Below, piece by piece: positions 24,595 to 32,791 of a stretch of DNA of 64,000 nucleotides; positions within the stretch are counted from its first letter, which is position 1, and each line of letters begins with the position of its first letter. Position numbers and translations under genes: made by a program. The notes beneath the pieces are model-generated. The model was given only the letters and a program-made list of their open reading frames with translations. It did no database searches and had not been told where the DNA came from. Origin of the DNA: Endozoicomonas sp. G2_2 (GTDB lineage: Bacteria > Pseudomonadota > Gammaproteobacteria > Nevskiales > Salinisphaeraceae); assembly GCF_017744135.1 (NCBI RefSeq), contig NZ_JAGHQU010000001.1, positions 124,001 through 188,000 on the forward strand, read 5' to 3'.

Positions 24595-27114
24595 TCAATC
24601 GGCCGCGCGCAGACTCGTCCATGCTGGCTGGCGCAGCACGTCGCGTAGCGATAACAGCCCGGAAACCGCAATCACCGCAGTCGCGACGCCGATCGCGATC
24701 AGCCAGAGATGCGGCCGCCAGGCATAGCCGAGATCGAACACCCAGACGGCCAGCACGATGGACGTGGCCTGCGCGATAACCGCGGCCATGAGTGCCGCAC
24801 ACAGGCCGATCAGCAGGCATTCGGCGATCGTGGCCTGGCGCAGCCAGCGCGAACGCGCGCCGAGCGCGCGCAGCAGGGCGGCCTCGCGCAGGCGTTCGGC
24901 GCGGCTGGCCTGCATGGCAGCCAGCAGCACCACCAGCCCGGCGGCCAGGGTAAAACCGAAGACCAGCTCGATCGCCACGCTCAGGCGTTCGATCAGGGTG
25001 GTGAGCTGGTCCAGAATCGCCGCGATATCGATCACGCTGATATTGGAGAACTCACGCACCAGCGCGGCAATCGTGCCGTGGGCATCGTCGGGCACATACA
25101 GGCTGGTGATGTAGGTCGCCGCGAACTCGTCCAGCACGCCGGGCGAAAACAGCACGTAGAAGTTTGCCTGCAGGCTGGACCAGTCGATCTCGCGGATGCT
25201 CTCGATGGTGGCCGTGATCGGCGTGCCGGTGATGTCGAACGTCAGGCTGTCGCCCACATCCACGTCGAGCCGCTCGGCCACCGAGGTGTCGATCGACATC
25301 TTCGGCTGGCCGGTGTCCGCGGCGTCGAACCACTGGCCGGCGACGATGCGGTTGTCGGCCTTGAGATTCTCGATCCACGACAGGTTCAGTTCGCGCCGGG
25401 TCAGCTCGCCGGCCTGTTCCGCCAGTTCGGCATCGTCGGCGATCGCGGTGCCGTCGACCGCGGTCAGACGACCGCGTACCAGCGGGTAGAAATCCGCTTC
25501 CAGCCCGGCCGCCTCCAGCCGATCAGCCACCTGCGGCTGCTGTTGACGCGTGATGTTGATCAGGAAGCGGTTCGGCGCATCGGCAGCGATATCGGCCTGC
25601 CAGCCGGCCAGCAGGTCGCCGCGCACGATCACCAGCATGAACAGCATGGTCAGGCCGATGCCGAAGGCCACGATCTGCAGCGCGCTGGCATTGCGCCGTC
25701 GCGACAGGGCCGCCAGCCCAAGCCGCAGCCCGGGCCCGGCGCGATGACCCAGCCGCTGGCGGACACGCTCGACGCCGGCGAGCATCAGCAACGCCGCGCC
25801 CCAGAGCAGGGCCGTGCCGCCGACCGTGGCCGCGACCACCCAGGCCGTGAGCGTGAGGTCGCGTGTTGCGGCCGCCGCCAGCGCGACCACGCTGACCAGC
25901 GCGGCGGCATAGATCAGGCGCGCGCGACTCCCGTGCTCGGCCAACGAGCGGGCCAGCACGCGCGCCGGCGGCGTGGCGCGGGCCTGGGCGAGCGCCGGCC
26001 AGGCGAAACCGGCCAACAGGATCGCGCCGGTGGCCGCTGCCGGCCACAGGGCCAGCCAGGACGTGGCCGGCAGTTCGATCTCGAAGGCGCGCGCAATCAG
26101 CCGTGATATGCCCAGTTGCGTGACGGCAGCGACGCCCAGGCCCAGCCCGATGCCGATCGCGCCGACGAACGCCAGCTGCCAGGCCAGCAGTCGGGCGATC
26201 AGCCCGCGTGCCGCACCCAACGTCTTGAGCAGAGCGATCTCGTCGAGACGGGATTCGGCATGCTGGCGCGCAGTCAGCGCGATCGCCACGCCCGCCAGCA
26301 CCACGGCGACCAGCGCGGCCAGGTCGAGAAACACGTCGGCGCGTTCCAGCGCACGCGACAGGGCCCGGTTGGACTCGGCCGGCGTCTGCAGCCGCTCGCC
26401 GGCGGCCAGCGTCGGTTCCAGATCGGCGCGCAACGTGGTGATCGCTTCCGGCGGCCCGGCGATGAGTTCGGCATAGGAGGCGCGGCTGCCCGGGCCGAGC
26501 AGGCCGGTCGCGGCCACGTCCGCCTGGCGGATGAGCACGCGCGGCGCGATATTGGCAAAACCGCTGCCACGGTCGGGCTCGACGGCCAACACGGCGGCGA
26601 TGGTCAGCTGCGTGTCGCCGAGCGACAGCTCGTCGCCGACGTCCAGCTGCTGGGCATCGAGGATGCGTTGGGCGACCCAGGCGGTGCCGGGCTCCGGAGC
26701 GTGACGGACCGTTTCTGTCGGGCTGCCGGGCGGGCCACGCCGCAACGTGAGCGTGCCGCGCATCGGATAGCCGTCGCCGACCGCCTTCACCGAGACCAGC
26801 GTGATCTCCTCTTCACGGCTGACCACGCTGGGAAACACGGTCAGGCTGTGGTGCTGCACGCCGGCGGCGTCGAGCCGGGTCGAGCGTTCGTCGTCGAGCG
26901 GCGCACGCAACTCGAGCTTGAGATCGGCCGCGATCGTGGCTGCGCCCTGGCGCACCATCGCCGAGCGCACGCGATCGGTCATCTGACTCACCGCACCGAC
27001 GGCCGCGACCGCCACCACGAGCGCGATCAACAGAATCCAGCCCGCGCCGTCGCGGCGGCTGCGTCCGAGCTGGCGCCAGGCCAGACGAAAGGCCGAGATG
27101 CGCTCAGCCGTCAT
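24595..27114 (-). CDS. ybbP: YbbP-like FtsX-family ABC permease
   Basis: An 839-residue integral membrane protein with two FtsX permease domains: helices near the N-terminus (ILLIALVVAVAAVGAV), a large periplasmic MacB-like domain, then helix groups with LDEIALLKTLGAARGLI and, at the C-terminus, LREAALLRALGARSRWLRQA, the paired coupling motifs. The start MTAERISAF at 27114 overlaps the end of the ATPase gene by 11 bases; a longer frame reading into it is rejected. With YbbA it forms an ABC machine of the LolCDE/MacB superfamily, conserved next to tesA as in Escherichia coli. Confidence 0.88.
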   Translation of the reverse strand: MTAERISAFRLAWRQLGRSRRDGAGWILLIALVVAVAAVGAVSQMTDRVRSAMVRQGAATIAADLKLELRAPLDDERSTRLDAAGVQHHSLTVFPSVVSREEEITLVSVKAVGDGYPMRGTLTLRRGPPGSPTETVRHAPEPGTAWVAQRILDAQQLDVGDELSLGDTQLTIAAVLAVEPDRGSGFANIAPRVLIRQADVAATGLLGPGSRASYAELIAGPPEAITTLRADLEPTLAAGERLQTPAESNRALSRALERADVFLDLAALVAVVLAGVAIALTARQHAESRLDEIALLKTLGAARGLIARLLAWQLAFVGAIGIGLGLGVAAVTQLGISRLIARAFEIELPATSWLALWPAAATGAILLAGFAWPALAQARATPPARVLARSLAEHGSRARLIYAAALVSVVALAAAATRDLTLTAWVVAATVGGTALLWGAALLMLAGVERVRQRLGHRAGPGLRLGLAALSRRRNASALQIVAFGIGLTMLFMLVIVRGDLLAGWQADIAADAPNRFLINITRQQQPQVADRLEAAGLEADFYPLVRGRLTAVDGTAIADDAELAEQAGELTRRELNLSWIENLKADNRIVAGQWFDAADTGQPKMSIDTSVAERLDVDVGDSLTFDITGTPITATIESIREIDWSSLQANFYVLFSPGVLDEFAATYITSLYVPDDAHGTIAALVREFSNISVIDIAAILDQLTTLIERLSVAIELVFGFTLAAGLVVLLAAMQASRAERLREAALLRALGARSRWLRQATIAECLLIGLCAALMAAVIAQATSIVLAVWVFDLGYAWRPHLWLIAIGVATAVIAVSGLLSLRDVLRQPAWTSLRAAD

Positions 27115-27784
27115 GCAGCTGTCCGTCGGCCAGCCGGCAGCGGCTTGCACAGCGCGCGGCCAGATGTTCGTCGTGGGTGACCAGAACCAACGTGGTGCCC
27201 TGTTCGGCATTGAGCGCGAACAGCTGGTCGATCACGGCCGCGCCGGTCTTGCCATCCAGATTGCCGGTCGGCTCGTCCGCGAACAGAATCCGGGGCCGGC
27301 AGGCGAAGGCTCGGGCCAGCGCCACGCGCTGCTGCTCGCCGCCGGAGAGCTGGCGCGGCGTATGGCGCAGGCGATCGGCGAGGCCGACCTGGGCGAGCAG
27401 CGCGTGTGCGATATCGCGCGCTTCGGCGAGATCGGTGCCGGCCAGCTCCAGCGGCAGGGTGACGTTGTCCAGCGCAGACAGGCCGGCCAGCAGCTGGAAG
27501 GACTGGAACACGAAGCCCACCTGGCCGGTACGCCAGGCCGCGCGGGCGTCCTCGTCGAGCGTGGTCAAGTCACGGCCGAGCAGCTTGAGCGTGCCGCGGG
27601 TGGGCACGTCGAGGCCGGCCAGCAGCGCGAGCAGCGTCGATTTGCCCGAGCCGGACGTACCCACGATCGACAGACTGTCGCCCGTGTTCAGCGACAATCC
27701 GATACTGTCGAGGATAGTGAGCGCGCGTTCGCCGCTGGCGATCGTCTTCGACAGATCGACCGCTTCTAATGCAGGAGATGACAT
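27104..27784 (-). CDS. ybbA: YbbA-like ABC ATPase (LolD family)
   Basis: A 226-residue ATPase with Walker A VGTSGSGKST, Q-loop FVFQSFQLL, signature LSGGEQQRVALARAF, Walker B ILFADEPTGNLD and switch His in VTHD. The ADEPTGNLD form is typical of MacB/LolD-type exporters that pair with FtsX permeases. It overlaps ybbP by 11 bases. Its start codon abuts the tesA start on the other strand. Confidence 0.9.
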   Translation of the reverse strand: MSSPALEAVDLSKTIASGERALTILDSIGLSLNTGDSLSIVGTSGSGKSTLLALLAGLDVPTRGTLKLLGRDLTTLDEDARAAWRTGQVGFVFQSFQLLAGLSALDNVTLPLELAGTDLAEARDIAHALLAQVGLADRLRHTPRQLSGGEQQRVALARAFACRPRILFADEPTGNLDGKTGAAVIDQLFALNAEQGTTLVLVTHDEHLAARCASRCRLADGQLHDG

Positions 27785-28461
27785 TGAGCCGAGTCTTGTT
27801 CTCTGGAGTAAGGGCGCCCTTGCGCCGGATGGTCGTCGTGATGACGGCGGCCGTATTGTTTGCGAGCAGCAGTCTTGCCTACGCGCAGGGCAGCGTACTG
27901 GTTTTCGGCGACAGCCTGAGCGCCGGGTACGGCCTGGCGCGCGGCGAGGGCTGGGTCGCTCTGCTGCGCGAACGGCTCGAAGCCAGCGATGCCGACGTGA
28001 AGGTCGTCAACGCAAGTGTATCCGGTGAAACCAGCGCCGGCGGGCGCGGGCGCCTGGATGCCGCGCTTGCGCGCCACGAGCCGGACGTGGTGATTCTCGA
28101 ACTCGGCGCCAACGACGGCCTGCGTGCGCTGCCGATCGCGAAGATGAAGACCAACCTCGCGGCCATGATCGACGCCAGCCGAGAATCCGGCGCCGAGGTG
28201 CTGCTGCTGGGCATGCGTATTCCGTCCAACTACGGCAAGCGCTACGCCGAGGATTTCCATCAGGCCTTCGTCAGTTTGGCCGAGGAAACCGACGTTGCCT
28301 TCGTGCCGTTCTTCCTCGCCCCGATCGCCACCGACCGCTCCAATTTCCAGGACGACGGCGTGCACCCCAACGCCGACGCCCAGCCGGCGATGCTGGATGA
28401 AATATGGCCCGAACTCGCGCCGTTGCTCAGCGCCGATCTCGACGTGCCGGCCGCGCCGTAG
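27784..28461 (+). CDS. tesA: TesA, multifunctional acyl-CoA thioesterase/lysophospholipase
   Basis: A periplasmic SGNH/GDSL esterase: block I VFGDSLSAGYG (Ser), block II Gly in VSGETSAGG, block III LGANDGLR and block V DGVHPN (Asp, His). A signal peptide ends in LAYAQG. I place the start at TTG 27784 because AGGAG lies exactly six bases before it. ATG 27769 and 27778 are possible but have no properly spaced site. The gene is divergent from ybbA, as in enterobacteria. Confidence 0.88.
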   Translation: MSRVLFSGVRAPLRRMVVVMTAAVLFASSSLAYAQGSVLVFGDSLSAGYGLARGEGWVALLRERLEASDADVKVVNASVSGETSAGGRGRLDAALARHEPDVVILELGANDGLRALPIAKMKTNLAAMIDASRESGAEVLLLGMRIPSNYGKRYAEDFHQAFVSLAEETDVAFVPFFLAPIATDRSNFQDDGVHPNADAQPAMLDEIWPELAPLLSADLDVPAAP

Positions 28462-28482
28462 GCGCCGCCGGGCGTATCGCGC

Positions 28483-29970
28483 CTAGCCAGCGGCGACATC
28501 GCGGCTGGCATAAGGGCAAGCTGGCGCCTCGACGCCCGCGGCTGCCAGATGCTGGGCAAAGGCGATGGTGGTCAGATCCTGGCCATAGTCGGCCACGATC
28601 TGCAGACCGACGGGCAGGCCCTCGTCTGTCAGCCCGACCGGGGCGCTGGTCGCCGGCAGGCCGGCGACCGTCGCCGGGGCGATCCAGCGAAACAGGTTGG
28701 TGTAGCCGTGGGCAATGCCGTCCACGTCGATCTCGCGCGACAGCACGGTGCCGTCCTGATTGTGGGGAATCGCCGGCACGCAGACGCTCGGCATCAGCAG
28801 CACGTCGTAATCGGCGAACAGCGTGTGCCATTGCTGACGCAGCTTGTGGCGGGCCTCGTCGGCCTTGGCCCAGTCGCGATGGCTGGCAGTGGCGCGTTCG
28901 GCAAAGCCGCCCATGGTGCCGGCGTCCGTCTTGCCCATCAGGCCCATGAACTTCGCGCCGCGTTTGGCCTTGTTGTAGATCTTGTCCGGTATCGAGGCGC
29001 CGACCAGGCCGTTGAGCAGGCGGTCGTAGGTCTCGTAGCTCTTCTCGAAGCCGCCCGGCAGGTCTTCGATCTTGCTTACATCGGCGCCGGCCCGGCGGAC
29101 TGCTTCGACTGCGTCTTCCAGTAGTGTCTTGACCGCTTTCGAAATCGGGCAGAAGGCGTGATCGAACAGCACGGCCACCTTGAAGTCGGCCAGAGTCGTG
29201 GGTCGCGGCGCGGGCAGCCGGGCCTGCCAGACACTGGCGTCGATCGCGTCCGGCCCGGCGAGAATATCCAGCGCCAGGGCGAGATCGGCAGGATGACGGG
29301 CCATCGGGCCTGCCACACACAGATCCGGCTCACCGCGCGTGCCGGGCGGGCCGGGGATATGCCCGCGCATGGGGATCAGGCCATAGGAGGTCTTGTGGCC
29401 GTAGACGCCGCACCAGCTGGACGGCGTGCGGATGGAGCCGGCCAGGTCCGAACCCAGTTCCAGCGGCGTGAAGCCGGAGGCCAGCCCGGCGGCGGCGCCA
29501 CCGGAAGAGCCGCCCGAGGTGTGCTTGTCGTTCCAGGGATTGTTGGTGGTGCCGTAGATCGGGTTGAAGGTTTGGACGTCCTGGGCCAGACGCGGCGTGT
29601 TGGTCTTGCCGAAGATCACGGCACCCGCCGCGCGCAGGCGCGAGACGGCCACGGCGTCGTCGGTGCTGCGATAGTCCTTGAGCTTGGGCTCGCCGACCAC
29701 CGTGGGCAGGCCGGCGGTTTCGTAGGTGTCCTTCACCGTCATCGGCACGCCGTGCAGCGGGCCCCAGTGCTCGCCGGCCGCGATCGCGGCGTCCGCGGCA
29801 TCCGCGCGGGCACGGGCGGCATCGATATCCATTGCGATGACAGCATTGATCGGCTTGCCGATCGCTTCGATACGGGCGAGGAAATGATCGAGGGCAGCGC
29901 GGCTGCTGACTTCGCCGCGGGCGATGGCCGCCGCCAGTTCGGTCGCGGACAGCTGATGAATCTCGGACAT
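28483..29970 (-). CDS. Amidase signature family amidohydrolase
   Basis: A 495-residue amidase. The Ser-cisSer-Lys triad is visible: Lys in MTVKDTYETAGLPT, and both serines in the signature GGSSGGAAAGLASGFTPLEL followed by GSDLAGSIRTPSSWCGVYGHK. The C-terminal half has the LPATSAPVGL-type block common to bacterial amidases. It has no signal peptide and stands apart from the Gat genes, so it probably hydrolyses small amides or nitrile-derived amides rather than acting on tRNA. It converges with tesA. Confidence 0.88.
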   Translation of the reverse strand: MSEIHQLSATELAAAIARGEVSSRAALDHFLARIEAIGKPINAVIAMDIDAARARADAADAAIAAGEHWGPLHGVPMTVKDTYETAGLPTVVGEPKLKDYRSTDDAVAVSRLRAAGAVIFGKTNTPRLAQDVQTFNPIYGTTNNPWNDKHTSGGSSGGAAAGLASGFTPLELGSDLAGSIRTPSSWCGVYGHKTSYGLIPMRGHIPGPPGTRGEPDLCVAGPMARHPADLALALDILAGPDAIDASVWQARLPAPRPTTLADFKVAVLFDHAFCPISKAVKTLLEDAVEAVRRAGADVSKIEDLPGGFEKSYETYDRLLNGLVGASIPDKIYNKAKRGAKFMGLMGKTDAGTMGGFAERATASHRDWAKADEARHKLRQQWHTLFADYDVLLMPSVCVPAIPHNQDGTVLSREIDVDGIAHGYTNLFRWIAPATVAGLPATSAPVGLTDEGLPVGLQIVADYGQDLTTIAFAQHLAAAGVEAPACPYASRDVAAG

Positions 29971-30040
29971 GCGCAGGTCTCTTGTAGCGAAAAACGCCCG
30001 GCCGTGCGGGCCGGGCGGTCAATGAAAGGATGAGAGCGTT

Positions 30041-30313
30041 CTAGGGCCTGTTGCCGTTTCGTGCGAGTCCGCGCCAAGGGCTGTTTTGCGGCAAGACAAG
30101 GCGTAGCACGCGCCGCGCAGTCATTCTGCGCAAGCGTGCTAGAACGCTGGATTGCCGCAAAACAGCCCTTGTCCCGAAGGGTTGGGCCGCAAATCGCGCT
30201 CTGCGGCGTTGCGAGCCTTGATCGTGGCACGCCACGACCGGCGACTCGCGCCTTGCAGAACACGATTTGCGGTCTCCAACGCGGCGCTCGCATGAAACGG
30301 CAACAGGCCCTAG
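30041..30313. mobile_element. 273-bp MITE-like element with nested hairpins
   Basis: The termini are 27-bp inverted repeats (26 of 27 identical) beginning CTAGGGCCTGTTGCCGTTTC at 30041-30067 and complementary at 30287-30313. Inside are two long hairpins. The first has 20-bp perfect arms (30075-30094 and 30152-30171, core AAGGGCTGTTTTGCGGCAA), enclosing TAGCACGC/GCGTGCTA and GCGCAG/CTGCGC. The second has 12-base arms CCGCAAATCG.G / C.CGATTTGCGG (30187-30198, 30261-30272). C-TA-G at both ends suggests a TA target duplication, as made by IS630-type transposases. No ORF spans it. It fills the gap upstream of the amidase and provides the TAG stop of the next gene. Confidence 0.7.
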
Positions 30314-31368
30314 TCGTCGCTTTCGGACGACGGCGTATCAAGGCTTTTGAAAAGCGCGCTTTTGAAGCGCTCGGGGGCCTCGATGGGCGGCAGGTGGCCG
30401 ATGCCCTCGAACGTGACCAGTTCGGCGTTCGGCATGCGCGCGACCGCTTCTTCGGCGAGCTTGGGGTAATTGCCGAGTTCGGCGGCGAGTTCGTCGGACA
30501 CCAGGTCGGTGCCGAGTGCGGTCTTGTCGCGTGTGCCGATCATCAGCGTGGTGGGCACATCCAACTGCTCGAACTCGTAAAACACCGGCTGCGTGTAGAC
30601 CATGTCGTAGGTCGCGGCCTGGGCCCAGGCGACCGTGGCCTTGTCTTCGTCACTTCCCACATACATGCCGGCCAGCATCTTCGCCCATTCGGCATAGTGC
30701 TGGTTCCACTCGCCGTCGTAATAGCTCTTAAGCTGGTAGGCCTTGATGCCGGCGTAGTCCTTTTTCATCTCGCGGGCATACCAGGCGTTCATGCCGCGAT
30801 AGGGCACGCCCTTGGCCTTCCAGTCCTCGAGGCCGATCGGGTCGACCAGGATCAGCTGTTCGACGGTATCGGGATACATCAGCGCATAGCGCATGGACAG
30901 CATGCCGCCCATGGAGTGGCCGATGATCGTGGCGTTGTCGATATCCAGCGAGGCCAGCAGCGCCTGTGTGTTGGCCGCAAGGTGGTGGAAGGTATAGCTG
31001 TAGGCGGCCGGCTTGTCCGACTTACAGAAACCCACCTGATCCGGCACGATCACGCGATAGCCGTTCTCCGACAGCGCGCGGGCGGTGTCCTGCCAGTAGG
31101 CGCCGCAGAAGTTCTTGCCGTGCAGCAGCACGGCGACCGGGGGATCGACGATCTCGTCGGTCGGCGCGATATCCATATAAGCCATCGATACGCTGCCGTT
31201 CGGGCTGTCCATGGCAAAACGCGAGACCGGCCAGGGATAGTCGTAGTCCTCGAGATTCGGCCCGAGCGCGGGCACGTCGGTGTCGTTTGCGGCGTTGTCG
31301 GCCGCGGTCGCCGCGCCGGACAACAGGGCCAGCAACAGCAGGGGCCAGAGCTTGATGGATCGCGTCAT
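30310..31368 (-). CDS. Secreted alpha/beta hydrolase
   Basis: A 352-residue hydrolase with a signal peptide (MTRSIKLWPLLLLALLSGAA, then TAAD). The nucleophile elbow is IGHSMGG, the oxyanion region VLLHGKNFCGAYW, and the catalytic acid and His are probably in MIGTRDKTALG and GIGHLPPIEAPE. It belongs to the haloalkane dehalogenase-like/epoxide hydrolase-like group of alpha/beta hydrolases; substrate unknown. The start at 31368 begins the signal peptide. The stop codon TAG is formed by the end of the MITE-like element, so the original C-terminus may have differed. Divergent from the RND operon. Confidence 0.85.
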   Translation of the reverse strand: MTRSIKLWPLLLLALLSGAATAADNAANDTDVPALGPNLEDYDYPWPVSRFAMDSPNGSVSMAYMDIAPTDEIVDPPVAVLLHGKNFCGAYWQDTARALSENGYRVIVPDQVGFCKSDKPAAYSYTFHHLAANTQALLASLDIDNATIIGHSMGGMLSMRYALMYPDTVEQLILVDPIGLEDWKAKGVPYRGMNAWYAREMKKDYAGIKAYQLKSYYDGEWNQHYAEWAKMLAGMYVGSDEDKATVAWAQAATYDMVYTQPVFYEFEQLDVPTTLMIGTRDKTALGTDLVSDELAAELGNYPKLAEEAVARMPNAELVTFEGIGHLPPIEAPERFKSALFKSLDTPSSESDD

Positions 31369-31558
31369 GACAGGTCCGAGAGGTAAGAAGCGATGGCGGC
31401 CAGCATACCCAGATGCCCGAGCCGCCGGCCAGCGCAACCGGAACCTTCTGCCTCCAATGCGGTTCTATATGAGTAGCTTGAGGCACTCGGGGCGATCGGG
31501 GCAGGATCGCCCCGGCGCTGAACATGCAGGCCGCTGTGGCCATCGCGAAGGGGGCAGG

Positions 31559-32788
31559 GTGATCGATTCGATACAGGCGCCGCGCGCCGTAGCCGGGCGA
31601 GCACCGGCACGAAAACGCCGTGGCGGCGAGCCCGCCTGGCTTGCGCGTTTCGTGGCCGGCTGGCTCATCGTTCTCGCCGGTGGCTGGGCGCAGGCCGCGG
31701 AGCCGACGCTGGTCGATACGGCAACCGTCGACGCGCGTCGCTGGCAGCAGACCGTGCCGCTCTACGGCACGCTCACCTCGCCGCGCGATGCCGAGGTCAC
31801 GCCGCGGGTGGCCGGGCTGGTGGCCTCGGTCGCGGTGGATGCCGGCGATCGCGTACAGGCCGGCGACACGCTCATCGAGCTGGATCGCACGCTGGAATCG
31901 CTCACGCTGGCCACGCTCGAAGCCTCGGTGGCCGAAGCCGAGGCCCAGCTCGCCGAGGCGCGCCGACTCGCGCGCGAGGCCGATCGGCTGAGCGCGCGCG
32001 GCGCGGTATCGCAGAGCGAGCAGGAAACCCGGCAATCCCAGGTCGCGGTCAACGCGGCCGCAGTGCAGCGCCTGCGCGCGGAAGCCGCCGCCCAGCGCGA
32101 ACGTCTGCAGCGTCATGCCGTGATCGCCCCGTTCGACGGTGAGGTGCGTGCGCGGCTGGTCGATCCCGGCGAGTATGTGGCCCAGACCACGCCGACCGTC
32201 TCGCTCGTGGCCACGCAGACGCTGCGCCTGGATGCCTCCGCACCCCAGCAGTACTTCGGGCTCATCGAGCCCGGCATGGCCGTGCAGGTGGTGCCCGAAG
32301 CCGGTTCGCGTGAGCCGATCGAGGCCACCGTGGACGTCATCGTGGGCGCGAGCGACGCCGCGGCGCGCAGTTTCCTCGTACGCGTGTTCGTCGACAACAG
32401 CGCCGGCCGCCTCACGCCGGGGATGTCGGCCAAGGCGCTGCTCGAACTTGCAACGACGGAGCCGGTGCTGGTCGCCCCGCGCGATGCGCTGGTTCGCGTA
32501 CCGGGCGGCGGCACGCGCATGTGGCTCGTTCGTGAAGACGACGACGGCACGCTGCGCGCGATCAAGCGCCAGGTCACGCTCGGACGCAGCGCGAACAACG
32601 ACGTGGAAATTCTCGACGGCCTCGCTGCCGGCGACCGCGTGGTGGTGCGCGGCAACGAAAGCCTCGAAGCCGACCAGGCGGTACGGGTACGCAATGCCCG
32701 ATCGGCTGCGTCTGCCGGCGGCCAGGAGAGCGGTTCGGCGCCGAACGATCGCTCACGCGCCCTGCGCCTGTCCTCGCCCGGGGCCTGA
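31559..32788 (+). CDS. RND efflux membrane-fusion (periplasmic adaptor) protein
   Basis: A 409-residue HlyD/AcrA-type adaptor starting at GTG 31559 behind GGGGGCAGG. A membrane anchor or signal (FVAGWLIVLAGGWAQAAE) is followed by the lipoyl half-motifs around a coiled-coil hairpin (ESLTLATLEASVAEAEAQLA ... QQRERLQRH region), a second lipoyl half (VIAPFDGEVRARLVDPGEYV) and beta-barrel and membrane-proximal domains. It joins the permease to an outer-membrane channel, which is not encoded nearby. It is separated from the permease gene by 3 bases. Confidence 0.9.
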   Translation: MIDSIQAPRAVAGRAPARKRRGGEPAWLARFVAGWLIVLAGGWAQAAEPTLVDTATVDARRWQQTVPLYGTLTSPRDAEVTPRVAGLVASVAVDAGDRVQAGDTLIELDRTLESLTLATLEASVAEAEAQLAEARRLAREADRLSARGAVSQSEQETRQSQVAVNAAAVQRLRAEAAAQRERLQRHAVIAPFDGEVRARLVDPGEYVAQTTPTVSLVATQTLRLDASAPQQYFGLIEPGMAVQVVPEAGSREPIEATVDVIVGASDAAARSFLVRVFVDNSAGRLTPGMSAKALLELATTEPVLVAPRDALVRVPGGGTRMWLVREDDDGTLRAIKRQVTLGRSANNDVEILDGLAAGDRVVVRGNESLEADQAVRVRNARSAASAGGQESGSAPNDRSRALRLSSPGA

Positions 32789-32791
32789 TCG

